Assembly (NCBI GenBank): GCA_026390445.1
Contig: JAPLFX010000259.1
Location: forward strand, 1-33,605
From: Pseudomonadota bacterium
GTDB lineage: Bacteria; Bdellovibrionota_B; Oligoflexia; Oligoflexales; CAIYRB01
Direction of reading: 5' to 3'
DNA: 33,605 bases
In this document: piece after piece, positions 8,199 through 18,195 of the stretch
How positions within the stretch are numbered: position 1 is the stretch's first letter
How the letters are laid out: each line of letters begins with the position of its first letter
Position numbers and translations under genes: made by a program
The notes under the pieces: generated by a model
The model's database searches: none
What the model was told of the DNA's origin: nothing
Seen by the model: only the letters and a program-made list of their open reading frames with translations

Positions 8199-9320
8199 CT
8201 ATAGATAGGCCTTGAGGGCGGGGTTATCATGCCGCCATATGACGTTGTCGATGAAGTAATGGTGGATGTTGATAAAGGTGATAAAGACGAACATCGCTAG
8301 CTGCGGGCCAAAGACCTGCTTGTCATAGGTCAAGACGTAGGTGTCGAGAAAATACGGAATACCATCGAAGGCAAGAAAGCCAAAGGCCGCGACGATCGCC
8401 ACGAACTTGACCACCTGAGTGGCAAACAATCGACGCACCTTGGCACCGTCGCCACCACCCTGCGCCGCCTTCGCTGCGAATTCATTTTTTTTCAGGGTCG
8501 AGACAAAGAGTAGATACTGCAGCGAGTGAAAAAACGGAATGGTGAACCAAAAGAGCGCGTGGTACAGGCCAGGCAGGTACCAGACATAGATGGCGACGAA
8601 AGAACAGGCGGCGGGCCACCCTGGCAGCTTGCCGGTTTGCATCCACTTGCGGCCAAAAATCCAAGCGACGCCAGCCAAACTCACGCCGACCAGGACGTAG
8701 TTGGCGGTCAGGACTTCCGGCGGAAAGGCGAAGGTGTGGTAGCCGATGCCATAATGCAAAATCTCGCGGATACTCAGATTGCCGCCGATAAAGGACATGA
8801 ACCACACCGGAAAAAGGTTGGCCTTCAGCCAGCGGCTCTCGGTCTTGGTGAAATAGCAGCCGCGCCTCGCGGCAGTGACGACCATGGTGCCGTAGATCTG
8901 TTTGATGTAGTGCCAGCCGACCGTGAAGTACATGACGTTGACGGCGTAGCTTAGATACTGCGGCGAACGAGCGACGATGCAAGCACCCATGTAACCAAGG
9001 ATCAGCAGCGGAGCGACCACTCCGGCCCAGAAAAATTGCGGACGTTTGAACAATTCATGGCGCTTGTCTTGGTACAGCAGCACATAGGATGCGGCAAAGT
9101 GCGGATTATTGACGGCAAACGCCAGGTAAAACATCGTCCAGGAGATTTGAGTGGTGTTCGCGTTCTTGTCGACAAAGACGTAGGCGAAGAGAAAGAGCAG
9201 CAAGGAGGCGCCGCCGATCAACATCACATCGACACCAGGAGACAAGAGCCAACGTGGTTTAGCTGCGGTTGCCTCAAAGGTCGTGGCTTGTGGGATGGCT
9301 CTGGCCGCTCGATTCATGCG
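8199..9320 (-). CDS. Polytopic membrane protein with conserved-looking histidine motifs, function unknown
   Basis: Many hydrophobic helices; NNPHFAASYVLLYQD, GWHYIKQIYG, PFFHSLQYLLF, INIHHYFIDNVIWRHDNP. Start chosen at internal ATG (MRMNRAARA). Confidence 0.7.
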   Translation of the reverse strand, partial: RMNRAARAIPQATTFEATAAKPRWLLSPGVDVMLIGGASLLLFLFAYVFVDKNANTTQISWTMFYLAFAVNNPHFAASYVLLYQDKRHELFKRPQFFWAGVVAPLLILGYMGACIVARSPQYLSYAVNVMYFTVGWHYIKQIYGTMVVTAARRGCYFTKTESRWLKANLFPVWFMSFIGGNLSIREILHYGIGYHTFAFPPEVLTANYVLVGVSLAGVAWIFGRKWMQTGKLPGWPAACSFVAIYVWYLPGLYHALFWFTIPFFHSLQYLLFVSTLKKNEFAAKAAQGGGDGAKVRRLFATQVVKFVAIVAAFGFLAFDGIPYFLDTYVLTYDKQVFGPQLAMFVFITFINIHHYFIDNVIWRHDNPALKAYL

Positions 9321-9459
9321 CATCGCCCCTGGTAAATCCGGTCTAGCTTTCAGCTCCAGTCCTGTTGGTCGGACCTCAGCCAAAAAACTTTACCAAGCCG
9401 CTCCCCCCAAGGAGGCGACCGTGTCGGTGATCCCACCAATATAATTGATCTGTTGCCGC

Positions 9460-10647
9460 TTAAGCCAGGTCGCGACCAAAATAACAGGCACCGGTGGCGA
9501 CCAGGCGACTCAGTAAGGTGAGGCCGTCTTGGCGCCTCTTGCCACGCGGCAGGGACTTGGCCAACTCTAGGCCTGGGTGACAGCGTTTAGCACACAGCTG
9601 CTGCACCAAGGGCAACAGGGATGGGTGCAGCACCCACTCCTCGCCATGGACGTAAAAGAACAGTTCATTGCCGATCGGTGCGAGGTAGACCATGCGTTGG
9701 GCATCACTGCGCCACAAGGCTCCATGGCCGGAGAGTAGCTTGTCCATTCGTGCTGCCGTCGGCCGCCGGGAGCCACCGGGAGCGGCAGTCAAATCGCCTG
9801 GTTTAGTCACATAGGCAGCCAACCACCGTGGCAGTAGAGTGGGATGCTGCAAGGGAGCTAGGACCATGGCTTTGAGCTTGGCCACTGCGGCTGCGGACAA
9901 TTCACCTGGATTGTCCTGCAGCGTCAGGTCGGGATCGGTATACAGGTCCTCGGACTGCAGCAATCCGGCCAAGGATTCTGGCAACTGAAATAGGTCAGCC
10001 ACCAGATCTTGCTTGGCTGGCGCGCGAAAGCCGATGGAGTAGGTCAAGCACGCATCGGCGGCGACGCCGTAGTGGGCGACTCCAGGCGGTAGGTAGAGCA
10101 TATCGCCCGGGTTCAAGACCCACGATTCCTCACTTTTAAAGCTTTTTAGCAATCGCAGATCGAGGCCAGGGCGCCAGCGCAGGTCCGGATCTCTTTGGAT
10201 CTGCCAATGGCGGTGCCCCTGCCCCTGCAGCAGAAACACATCATAGCTATCGACATGCGGACCGACCGACCCCTGCGGCGGGGCAAAACTGATCATCAGG
10301 TCGTCGGCCCGCCAGTGCGGGATAAAGGTAAAGGCATCGAGCAGTTTGGCACAGGCCTCCGACCACAGCTCGACCTGCGAGACGAGCAGCGTCCAGTGGC
10401 TTGGCGGCAGGCTGCGTAGGGTCTTTTCTTTGAATGGTCCGTGGCTGAGCTGCCAGGGCCTTTGGCCCCCCTTTTCTTGCACCAGACGGGCCCGCACGCC
10501 GTCCTCCATAGCCAGGCCGGCCAACTCGTCGACACTGATCGGATCTTTAAATCCCGGCCAAGCACCACGGATGAGCAGCGGCTTTTTTTGCCAATACTGG
10601 GCCAGAAATTCAGCGGCGCTGAGGCCACCGAGGAGCTGTTGCTTCAC
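9460..10647 (-). CDS. roxA: Cupin/JmjC-type 2OG-Fe(II) oxygenase of the YcfD/RoxA (ribosomal protein L16 arginine hydroxylase) family
   Basis: FLAQYWQKKPLLIRGAWPGF, SFAPPQGSVGPHVDSYDVFLLQGQGHRHWQIQ (HxD), NPGDMLYLPPGVAHYGVA. GTG start at 10647 preceded by gaggaataac; ORF extends to 10728. Confidence 0.85.
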   Translation of the reverse strand: MKQQLLGGLSAAEFLAQYWQKKPLLIRGAWPGFKDPISVDELAGLAMEDGVRARLVQEKGGQRPWQLSHGPFKEKTLRSLPPSHWTLLVSQVELWSEACAKLLDAFTFIPHWRADDLMISFAPPQGSVGPHVDSYDVFLLQGQGHRHWQIQRDPDLRWRPGLDLRLLKSFKSEESWVLNPGDMLYLPPGVAHYGVAADACLTYSIGFRAPAKQDLVADLFQLPESLAGLLQSEDLYTDPDLTLQDNPGELSAAAVAKLKAMVLAPLQHPTLLPRWLAAYVTKPGDLTAAPGGSRRPTAARMDKLLSGHGALWRSDAQRMVYLAPIGNELFFYVHGEEWVLHPSLLPLVQQLCAKRCHPGLELAKSLPRGKRRQDGLTLLSRLVATGACYFGRDLA

Positions 10648-10753
10648 GCTTGTTATTCCTCGTATAAACCGATTAAAAGAAGAACGGGCTTGGGCTTCAG
10701 GCGAGCCATGGCTCACCCAGGGTTCCACCGCCTCACATTAGCAAAGGCCGTCC

Positions 10754-11269
10754 TTGTCTACACCTGCACACCGCTACCTCGTCGCCCTTGGCAGCAATTT
10801 AGGCGAACGCCTGAAGGTCCTGCACCAGGCTCGAGTGGAGGTCGCAGCCGATATCGGCACGGTTACGGCTCATGCCTCCTACTATGCCACCAAACCGATC
10901 GGAGCCGCCGATCAGCCCTTTATCAATTCAGCGCTGATCGTGACGACGGAGATTGCCCCCGAAGCCATGCTTAAGGCCCTCCTCGGTATCGAGTCAAGGC
11001 TCGGCCGGGTCCGCCGCGAGCGCTGGGGCAACCGCTTGATCGACCTGGATATCCTGCTCTGGCAAGGATGGGAAGGCGGCGCCTGGCGCAGTCAAGAGTG
11101 GCATGCGGAGGCCCTACACATCCCGCATCCGCAGCTGTTGCTGCGCGATTTTGCCCTGGTGCCAGCAGCCGAAATCGCCGGCGACTGGTGGCACCAGGCC
11201 GGCGCCACCACCTTGAGTGCGGCCGCCGCGGCCGCTTCGTTTCAGCTCACAGCTATGGAGCCAGGTTAA
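10754..11269 (+). CDS. folK: 2-amino-4-hydroxy-6-hydroxymethyldihydropteridine pyrophosphokinase
   Basis: YLVALGSNLGERL, SYYATKPIGAADQPFINSAL, RRERWGNRLIDLDILLW, IPHPQLLLRDFALVPAAEI; TTG start. Confidence 0.93.
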   Translation: MSTPAHRYLVALGSNLGERLKVLHQARVEVAADIGTVTAHASYYATKPIGAADQPFINSALIVTTEIAPEAMLKALLGIESRLGRVRRERWGNRLIDLDILLWQGWEGGAWRSQEWHAEALHIPHPQLLLRDFALVPAAEIAGDWWHQAGATTLSAAAAAASFQLTAMEPG

Positions 11270-13098
11270 ACCAGCAGCTGCCGGCCAGCCAATTCAGCAT
11301 AATAGCCACCGCGAGCCATCAACTCAGCATGGGTCCCCTGCTCGATGATCTGCCCCTTGGCAAACACCAAGATCTTGTCGCACTGGATGATCGTACTCAA
11401 GCGGTGGGCGATGACAAAGCAGGTGCGACCGCGCATCAACTTGATCGTTGCGGCCTGGATCAGTGATTCGCAGAACTCGTCGATATTCGCCGTGGCTTCG
11501 TCGAGGATCAGCAGCTTTGGACCTCGCAGCAGCATCCGTGTGAAGGCAACTAACTGGCGCTCGCCCACGCTTAAATTGTCACCGCCTTCGACGATTTGAT
11601 AGTCGAGGCCACCCTTAGTGTGCAGCAGGACTTTGCTGAGGCCAGTCTCGGCAGCTGCGGCGAGCAGCACGCTGTCAGCGACTGGACGGTCTAAAGCCGC
11701 CGTTAAATTCTCACGCAAGGTCCCGGAAAACACCACGAGGTCCTGGCTTACATAACCCAACTGGCGGCGCAGGCTGGCGCGCTCGAGCGAGGCCAAGGGC
11801 AACCCGTCGAGCAGGATGTCTCCGCGCAGCAAGGGATAGAGCCGCGGCAAGAGATTGATCGTCGTCGTCTTACCCGAACCGGTCGCACCCACCAGTCCGA
11901 CCTTCATCCCTGGTTCAGCGCTAAAGGTGATGCCCTTGAGCACCGGCGCACCGTCGCCGTAACTCATCCACACGTCGCGGTACTCGACCTTGCCGCCCAG
12001 CTCAGGCGTCAGCTCGCCGTCGACGCCAAGGCTGTCCTTTTCCTCCGGCTCTTGCAGCATGCGTCGCACGCGCTCGCTGGACACCACGGCCTCCTGAATG
12101 TTTTGCACCTCCTGCGAGATGACGCGGATCGGCGCGACGAAGCGCTCGCTAAAGCGGACGAAGGCCACGAGCATACCCAGCTGCATGGCGCCCTCCACAA
12201 CCTGCGGGCCACCAAGGGCGAGTACCAACAACGAGGGCAAAGAGCAGAGAAAGACGGCAACGGGGCGGATAAAACTATTCCAGTTGAGGGTATGAATGCC
12301 TGCGCTCAGCAGCTCATCGGCGGCGGCGGTAAACTGCCGCTGCGTCCACCCCTCTAAACCAAATATCTTTATGACGGGCAGCCCGTTCAAAAACTCGGCA
12401 AGCTTCGCATTGACGTGTGCCGAGCGGCGCTTATAGGTGCGTAGCCAGTATACGATGGGGCGACGCATGACGACAGTGAACAGGAGTGCCGGCACGCAGA
12501 CGGCAACGATGGTACTACCAAAGCGTAGGTCGGTCAGCACCATGGCCACCAGCACCGAGGCGATGTTGATGGTCGCGATCAAGACGCGGGCCAAGGTGCC
12601 GTTAAAGAAGGTCTCGATGCCTTCGACATCTGAGGTCAAGCGGGTGATGGTCCGACCAAGCGGCTGCACATCGAAGTAGGCGATCGGCAGGCGGCTCATC
12701 TTTTCAAACAGCTGGGTACGAATCCGGTAGGTGATTTCGATCGTCGCTTTTGCCAGACTGACGCGACCGAAATACTGGGCCGCCACGGCGAGCGTTTCCA
12801 ACACCATAAAGGACAAGCTATAGCGCCAGCGCAGGTCGACGCCACCGCGCGGATCGACCAAGGTCTCGACCAAGCGACCCAGGCAGCGGGCAGATAGCAT
12901 CACCGCTGCCGATGCGCTTAAAATCCAGGCCAAAGAACCAGCTAGGCGCCAGTATAAGCCACTCCCCATCCGCACCATCTGCAGGATCCCGATGACATCA
13001 CTACCGACTGCGGCGATCTTGTCGTCGGATTCGAGACCACCTTGCACCACCGGGGCTTTTAGCGGCTCGGGAGCGAGCGTGCCTTTAGAGCTAGTCAT
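11266..13098 (-). CDS. ABC exporter half-transporter (TMD-NBD), canonical Walker B, atypical signature LSVGE
   Basis: GLVGATGSGKTTTINLLPRLYP, NLSVGERQLVAFTRMLLRGPKLLILDEATANID, VIAHRLSTI; six-TM-type N-terminal domain. ATG 13098 overlaps the upstream stop by 8 nt. Confidence 0.92.
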   Translation of the reverse strand: MTSSKGTLAPEPLKAPVVQGGLESDDKIAAVGSDVIGILQMVRMGSGLYWRLAGSLAWILSASAAVMLSARCLGRLVETLVDPRGGVDLRWRYSLSFMVLETLAVAAQYFGRVSLAKATIEITYRIRTQLFEKMSRLPIAYFDVQPLGRTITRLTSDVEGIETFFNGTLARVLIATINIASVLVAMVLTDLRFGSTIVAVCVPALLFTVVMRRPIVYWLRTYKRRSAHVNAKLAEFLNGLPVIKIFGLEGWTQRQFTAAADELLSAGIHTLNWNSFIRPVAVFLCSLPSLLVLALGGPQVVEGAMQLGMLVAFVRFSERFVAPIRVISQEVQNIQEAVVSSERVRRMLQEPEEKDSLGVDGELTPELGGKVEYRDVWMSYGDGAPVLKGITFSAEPGMKVGLVGATGSGKTTTINLLPRLYPLLRGDILLDGLPLASLERASLRRQLGYVSQDLVVFSGTLRENLTAALDRPVADSVLLAAAAETGLSKVLLHTKGGLDYQIVEGGDNLSVGERQLVAFTRMLLRGPKLLILDEATANIDEFCESLIQAATIKLMRGRTCFVIAHRLSTIIQCDKILVFAKGQIIEQGTHAELMARGGYYAELAGRQLLV

Positions 13099-14824
13099 GG
13101 CCCGGCGCCTCCAAGGCAAAGGTCGGGCGCACGGCTGGCGTCAGAACGCCGGCTTCGATGCGAAACACCCGGTCGCACAACCGCAAGGTCGAGAGCCGGT
13201 GCGCCACCCACACCACGGTGATCCCACGTAAAGGACGGTCAAGGCGGCGCAGGATCGCCTCCTCAGTGACCGCGTCAACCGCACTGAGACAATCGTCTAG
13301 CAGCAGGACGGTACGCACCCGCAGCAAGGCCCGAGCTAAGGCCAAGCGTTGCTTTTGACCACCGGACAGGTTGATCCCCCACTCGCCGACCCAGGTGTCC
13401 AATCCACCTTCGAAGCCACGCACATCGGCGGCCAGTTGCACCGTGTCCAGCACCTCCCACAGTCGCTCGTCGCTGAACTCGCCTTCCAGCTGGAGATTGT
13501 AGCGCAGCGTTCCAGCGAACAAAAAGGCTCGCTGTGGCACCATCGCCACGTGCTGCGCCAACCAGTCGCGCGCCACCGGTTGAATGTCTGCACCGGCAAT
13601 CAGGATGCGCTGCTCTGGACCATCCAGCAAGCCGGAAAGCAAGGACAGTAAGGTGGTCTTGCCAGCTCCGATCGGTCCAGCAATGCCGATGCGTTCACCG
13701 CTTTTTATGCTCAGGTTGATGTCGTCCAAGATCAGCCGTTCGCCCGCGTCAAAGCGAAAATCGAGGCCATGCACCTCGATGGTGGCACCATGGCGGGCTA
13801 GGTCAGGCACCAAGGATTTGGCACTAAAGACATCTGCCAGTCGTTGCAGGTTAAAGATTTCCACCATGCGGCTCAAGCTAGCGAAGCCACGCTGCCATTC
13901 CGCGATAATGTCACCTAGGTCAAAGAGCGGGCCCTGGAGCATCAAAACGTAGGAGAGTAGTGCCACGAATTGGCCGACGCTCAAGGTCCCAAGGCTGATT
14001 TTCTGCACGCCAAACACCAGCAGGACGCCATAGGCAATCAGCGTTGGTAGAGCACCGAGGGGAAAGATCCGCCAACCGGTCTTAACCACGGCAAAGCGCT
14101 TTTCGGCATAGTCGCGGGCCTCGGTCCGAAGCCTAGCCTGCCACAGCTCATCGGTATTGGTCGCGCGCTGCAAGCGGATCGTCGAGAGCGCCTGGGCAAC
14201 GGCATCTGACAGGTCGCCTAGCTTCTCCTGGGCGACGATATGCAGGTCGTGCTCCTTGCGGGCCAGCTTGAGGATCCAATAGGGCAAAAATGGGAAAATG
14301 AATAAACAATAAAGTGTTAAGCCAAGGTCGATCGACAGCATCGACACGACGCTCAGGACGGTGAAGAAGATCATGTCGAGCGTCGCCACCACGGTAAAAC
14401 CATGGATGGCCCGGCTAGCGTTCCAATCACCGGTCGCCCGGTTCATGAGGTCGCCCAAGGGATAGGCGTGAAAGGTACGCAGTGGTAACAGGCGCAGGAC
14501 CTGCCAAAAGCGAACTTTGAGCTCGCGTCCGGCAATATGGGTTTGCCGTGCCAGTAATTGGCGCCAGCCAACCCGGCCGATCAAGCCGATCACCAGAGCC
14601 AACAACAGACCATAGATCAAGGCTTTAAGCGCCAGCAGCGGCGTCGCCCGAGCAAACCACAGCGGGATCTGGGCGTCCGTATGACCGATGGTATCGAGCG
14701 ACCACTGGACAAAGCGCGGGATCAGCACCTCGGAGATGCTGCACGAAAACAAGGCCACCACTCCCGCGACATAGGATGGCCAGTGCTCCCGCAGCGAGCG
14801 CCGGTATAATGTGCCAGCAGTCAT
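13091..14824 (-). CDS. ABC exporter half-transporter (TMD-NBD) with Walker B DD (degenerate catalytic residue)
   Basis: GIAGPIGAGKTTLLSLLSGLL, NLSGGQKQRLALARALLRVRTVLLLDDCLSAVD, VAHRLSTLRLCD. ATG at 14824 preferred over 14899. Confidence 0.92.
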   Translation of the reverse strand: MTAGTLYRRSLREHWPSYVAGVVALFSCSISEVLIPRFVQWSLDTIGHTDAQIPLWFARATPLLALKALIYGLLLALVIGLIGRVGWRQLLARQTHIAGRELKVRFWQVLRLLPLRTFHAYPLGDLMNRATGDWNASRAIHGFTVVATLDMIFFTVLSVVSMLSIDLGLTLYCLFIFPFLPYWILKLARKEHDLHIVAQEKLGDLSDAVAQALSTIRLQRATNTDELWQARLRTEARDYAEKRFAVVKTGWRIFPLGALPTLIAYGVLLVFGVQKISLGTLSVGQFVALLSYVLMLQGPLFDLGDIIAEWQRGFASLSRMVEIFNLQRLADVFSAKSLVPDLARHGATIEVHGLDFRFDAGERLILDDINLSIKSGERIGIAGPIGAGKTTLLSLLSGLLDGPEQRILIAGADIQPVARDWLAQHVAMVPQRAFLFAGTLRYNLQLEGEFSDERLWEVLDTVQLAADVRGFEGGLDTWVGEWGINLSGGQKQRLALARALLRVRTVLLLDDCLSAVDAVTEEAILRRLDRPLRGITVVWVAHRLSTLRLCDRVFRIEAGVLTPAVRPTFALEAPGHD

Positions 14825-14861
14825 CGTCACATCGTCCTCACCTGACCTAAAAACCAAAGGT

Positions 14862-16871
14862 TTAACCCTGGCGCGTCTTGGCCCAAGCGATGAAATCATC
14901 CAGGGACTCGGGGTTACCGATGGCGGCGAGGTTCACCACGGCTTCGCCATGCAGCACCTGGGTGACCGCAAGCTCGACCTTTTTGCCGCTTCGGGTGTAG
15001 GGGATATCTTGCACCTGCACCACATCCTTGGGCACGTGCCGGGGGGTAAGAGCTTGTTTGATACTCGCTTTGATTTGTGCCGTCAATGCCGGGTCGAGCA
15101 CGAGACCGGGAGCAAGCTTGACGAACAACACAATGGCCTCGTCGCCACCTTCGCGGTGCGCCACGGCAATGGCATCGACCACCGCGCTCAGTCCTTCAAC
15201 CTGGCGATATAGCTCGGCCGTGCCGATGCGCACGCCGCCTGGATTTAACGTCGCATCCGACCGGCCGTAGACGATCACACCACCGTGCGGCGTGATTTCG
15301 ATAAAGTCACCGTGCCGCCACACCTCAAGACCTAGGTCCTGAAAATAATCGAAATAGGCATGGTGATAGCGCTTGTCACCTGGGTCGCGCCAAAAGCCCA
15401 GCGGCATAGCCGGAAATGGCTGGGTACAAACAAGCTCGGCCTTGGCACCGCGAACCGACTGCGCCTGTTCGTCCCAGGCGTCGATCGCCATCCCGAGACC
15501 GGCGCACTGGATCTCTCCTGCGCGCACCGGCAAGGTCGGTGAGCCGAGCATAAAGCACGAGATGATGTCGGTGCCGCCACTGATCGAGGCCAAATGCAGC
15601 GACGACCCAGGTGCCGGCACCTGGGCGTAGAGCCAGGCAAAATGTTCCGGCAACAGCGGCGCTCCGGTCGTCAAAACGGTTTTCGCTGCGTGCTCGCCGA
15701 GGATGGAACGAACCTCCACCTGCTGACTCATACAGGTGGCCACAAACTTCGGGCTGGTCCCTAACGCGGTGACGCGAAGATCGCGCACGGCACGCCACAG
15801 CACGCCTAGATCTGGCGTGGCGACGGAGCCCTCAAACAGCACCAGCGAAGCACCGGTGGCCAGGGCCGATACGCTCCAGTTCCACATCATCCAACCGCAG
15901 GTGGTATAGAACAGCAGGCGTGAACCAGGCCCAATATCGGAATGGAGCATCAGCTCCTTTTTATGCTGCAACAGAGTCCCACCAATGCCATGGACGATGG
16001 CCTTGGGAACACCGGTCGTACCCGATGAAAACATGATAAACAAAGGATCGTTAAAGGCTCGGCCGACAAAGGTCAAGGGACGAGGTGGAGCAAGATCTAG
16101 GGCATCGTCCCACCAACAAACGGCCGCCTCCATCCCGGCAAAGGCGGCTGGCAACGCCGCAGGAGCTGGCTCAAGATGGGTGACCAGGACCGTTTTGACC
16201 ACCGTCGGCAGGCCTGCGACCACCGCTCGGGTGGCTGGCACACAATCAAACAGCTTGCCACCGTAGACATAGGCCGAGGTGCAAAACAGTACCTTGGGTT
16301 CGATCTGCGCAAAGCGGTCGCGAACAGCCGCAGCGCCAAAATCAGGCGAGCATGATGACCATACGGCGCCCAGCGAGGTCGTCGCCAACATCGCGATGAC
16401 CGCCTCTGGCGTGTTGGACATCACTCCGGCGACGCGGTCGCCTGGACCGACCCCCCACTGCTGCAAGGCTGCGGCGCAGCGCGCGACTTCGTGGCGCAGA
16501 CGCGCCAAGCTAAAGCTGCGACGCGGCGCTCCTTCCGCTAACGCCACCAAGGCCGCAGGGCGATCGTCGCCGGCAAGCAGATGTTCCGCATAATTCAACC
16601 GCGCACCTGCAAACCATGTTGCCCCGAGCATCTTGCCAGCCGGAGGCGGCGACCATACCTGGTGCGCGGGTTGCTGGAACATGATGCCGACGGACTCAGC
16701 TAGAATGTGCCAAAACGCCGCCGGCTCGGCGATCGACCATGCATGCAAGGCGCTATATGCACTTAGATCCGCACCCGCGCGTGCAGAGGCGATGCGGGCA
16801 AACCTTGCCATATGGCTATGGGTCAGTTCGTTCGCGCCGGGTTGCCAAAGGATGTCGCCGTAGGCCGTCAT
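14862..16871 (-). CDS. aacS: Acetoacetyl-CoA synthetase (AMP-forming acyl-CoA synthetase family)
   Basis: GATWFAGARLNYAEHLL, SLGAVWSSCSPDFGAAAVRDRFAQIEPKVLF, FIMFSSGTTGVPKAIVHGIGGTLLQHKKELMLHSDI, TTCGWMMWNW, YGRSDATLNPGGVRIGTAELY, GKKVELAV. Confidence 0.92.
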   Translation of the reverse strand: MTAYGDILWQPGANELTHSHMARFARIASARAGADLSAYSALHAWSIAEPAAFWHILAESVGIMFQQPAHQVWSPPPAGKMLGATWFAGARLNYAEHLLAGDDRPAALVALAEGAPRRSFSLARLRHEVARCAAALQQWGVGPGDRVAGVMSNTPEAVIAMLATTSLGAVWSSCSPDFGAAAVRDRFAQIEPKVLFCTSAYVYGGKLFDCVPATRAVVAGLPTVVKTVLVTHLEPAPAALPAAFAGMEAAVCWWDDALDLAPPRPLTFVGRAFNDPLFIMFSSGTTGVPKAIVHGIGGTLLQHKKELMLHSDIGPGSRLLFYTTCGWMMWNWSVSALATGASLVLFEGSVATPDLGVLWRAVRDLRVTALGTSPKFVATCMSQQVEVRSILGEHAAKTVLTTGAPLLPEHFAWLYAQVPAPGSSLHLASISGGTDIISCFMLGSPTLPVRAGEIQCAGLGMAIDAWDEQAQSVRGAKAELVCTQPFPAMPLGFWRDPGDKRYHHAYFDYFQDLGLEVWRHGDFIEITPHGGVIVYGRSDATLNPGGVRIGTAELYRQVEGLSAVVDAIAVAHREGGDEAIVLFVKLAPGLVLDPALTAQIKASIKQALTPRHVPKDVVQVQDIPYTRSGKKVELAVTQVLHGEAVVNLAAIGNPESLDDFIAWAKTRQG

Positions 16872-16926
16872 ACTCTATGTAAGTAAGCGGAAATGCCCAC
16901 GACGGAAACACTTTTTTCTGCGGATG

Positions 16927-17844
16927 TTAGGTCTTCGCCTTCGGCCCCTTGTCCAGCCGCCTAGCTAGCTCACGCAGCCGGTCCATTCCACCCTGGCTAG
17001 TAGGCCTAGAGCCAGGCGCCGCTGCCGCTGGTGACGCTGGTGCCTGGTCCGCAGACTGCGGGATCGCCGCCGCAGCTGGTGGCGCGCGGCGCGTCGCCTT
17101 CTCCGTTGCACCATACGTCGAGGCCGCGTAGGAGCGCGGCATCGCTCCATCCGGCGGGACACTAATCCCCGCTAGCGTCGCACCCTGCTGATCAATCGCT
17201 GGTACCGCCAAGTGGCCTTGGCCAATCTGCTGCTCGGCATCGAAAAAATCCACTGGCCCGCTATGCGTGCCGCTGAGTTCTTGCAGCCGACGCGCCAGGC
17301 ACGCCGCGGTGACGCCAAAAAAGGCCGCGACCTTCGCCGGGTCCTGCAGTTTGCCGAGAGCCTTGCGCAGCATTCCCCGCGGCAACAACAAGGCGGCAGC
17401 GAATTGATCGGCCCGAGCTTCGACCTTCGCGCCGCGCGGGTCGTCATGAGCCAGCGCAGTGGCGGCGCCGTAGCGGTCCAGCGGATGAATGGATTCCTGA
17501 TACCCCGAGACTTGCCAATCGCCGCGCGCGATCAAAGGCTGAACATCCAACAGATAATGACCAAGCAAGTGAGCGAGAAGAAAGCGCTCCGCCAGAGCAT
17601 CGGCTCGTTCCTGCACGACCATCACGATGGTGAATGCGCCGCGTTCATCCTTGGCTAGCAAAGCGCCATGCATCGGCAGCGCCGTGCGCTTTAATGTCAG
17701 CCCAAAGCGTTGGATCAGGGCATCCACTTGTGGCTTCGGTGCAAAGGTTTGCGTTCCGCCAAAATACCGGCGCACCAGAATGGCTAAACTTTCGACATCA
17801 CCGGTGGCAGCGCTGGCGGCGATTTCCGGGAAAATTGCGATCAT
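16927..17844 (-). CDS. ImmA/IrrE-family protein with degenerate zinc-protease motif (HLLGH) and Ala/Pro-rich C-terminal tail
   Basis: RFLLAHLLGHYLLDVQP aligns with the IrrE/ImmA RFxxAHExGHxxL; downstream KVEARADQFAAALLLPRGMLRKAL matches the second conserved block. ATG 17844 with ggaggg upstream. Confidence 0.82.
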   Translation of the reverse strand: MIAIFPEIAASAATGDVESLAILVRRYFGGTQTFAPKPQVDALIQRFGLTLKRTALPMHGALLAKDERGAFTIVMVVQERADALAERFLLAHLLGHYLLDVQPLIARGDWQVSGYQESIHPLDRYGAATALAHDDPRGAKVEARADQFAAALLLPRGMLRKALGKLQDPAKVAAFFGVTAACLARRLQELSGTHSGPVDFFDAEQQIGQGHLAVPAIDQQGATLAGISVPPDGAMPRSYAASTYGATEKATRRAPPAAAAIPQSADQAPASPAAAAPGSRPTSQGGMDRLRELARRLDKGPKAKT

Positions 17845-18195
17845 CGACTGACCCTCCGAGGAATGATTGAGGCGCACGAACGCAAAGGGGGACAGGGGGT
17901 GGCGGTCAGAGGCAGGTTTTTTGGCCTGCAGCAGCGGCGGCGGCAAAGGGGATGCCTCTTATTGTACGACCTTTTGCCGGGAAGCGCTGCAGCGCTACCT
18001 AGCGGGCAACACGGTCCAGCGAAAAACCACCGCAAGGCGGCTTCACCACCGGTTTAGAAGACCACGGTATTATCATGTTTTGATTGAATTAATACATTAC
18101 GCTAAGGTTTTTGCGCAAGCTCCCCGATGGAGCCTATGAAGAAATTAAGTAGGCAACTTGCAGCGAGTGCTGCGTGAACAAGCTGGGAGACTGTC

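Noticed and set aside
14825-14899. N-terminal extension of the ABC half-transporter overlapping aacS
   Set aside because: The ATG at 14824 begins the expected N-terminus and avoids the overlap.
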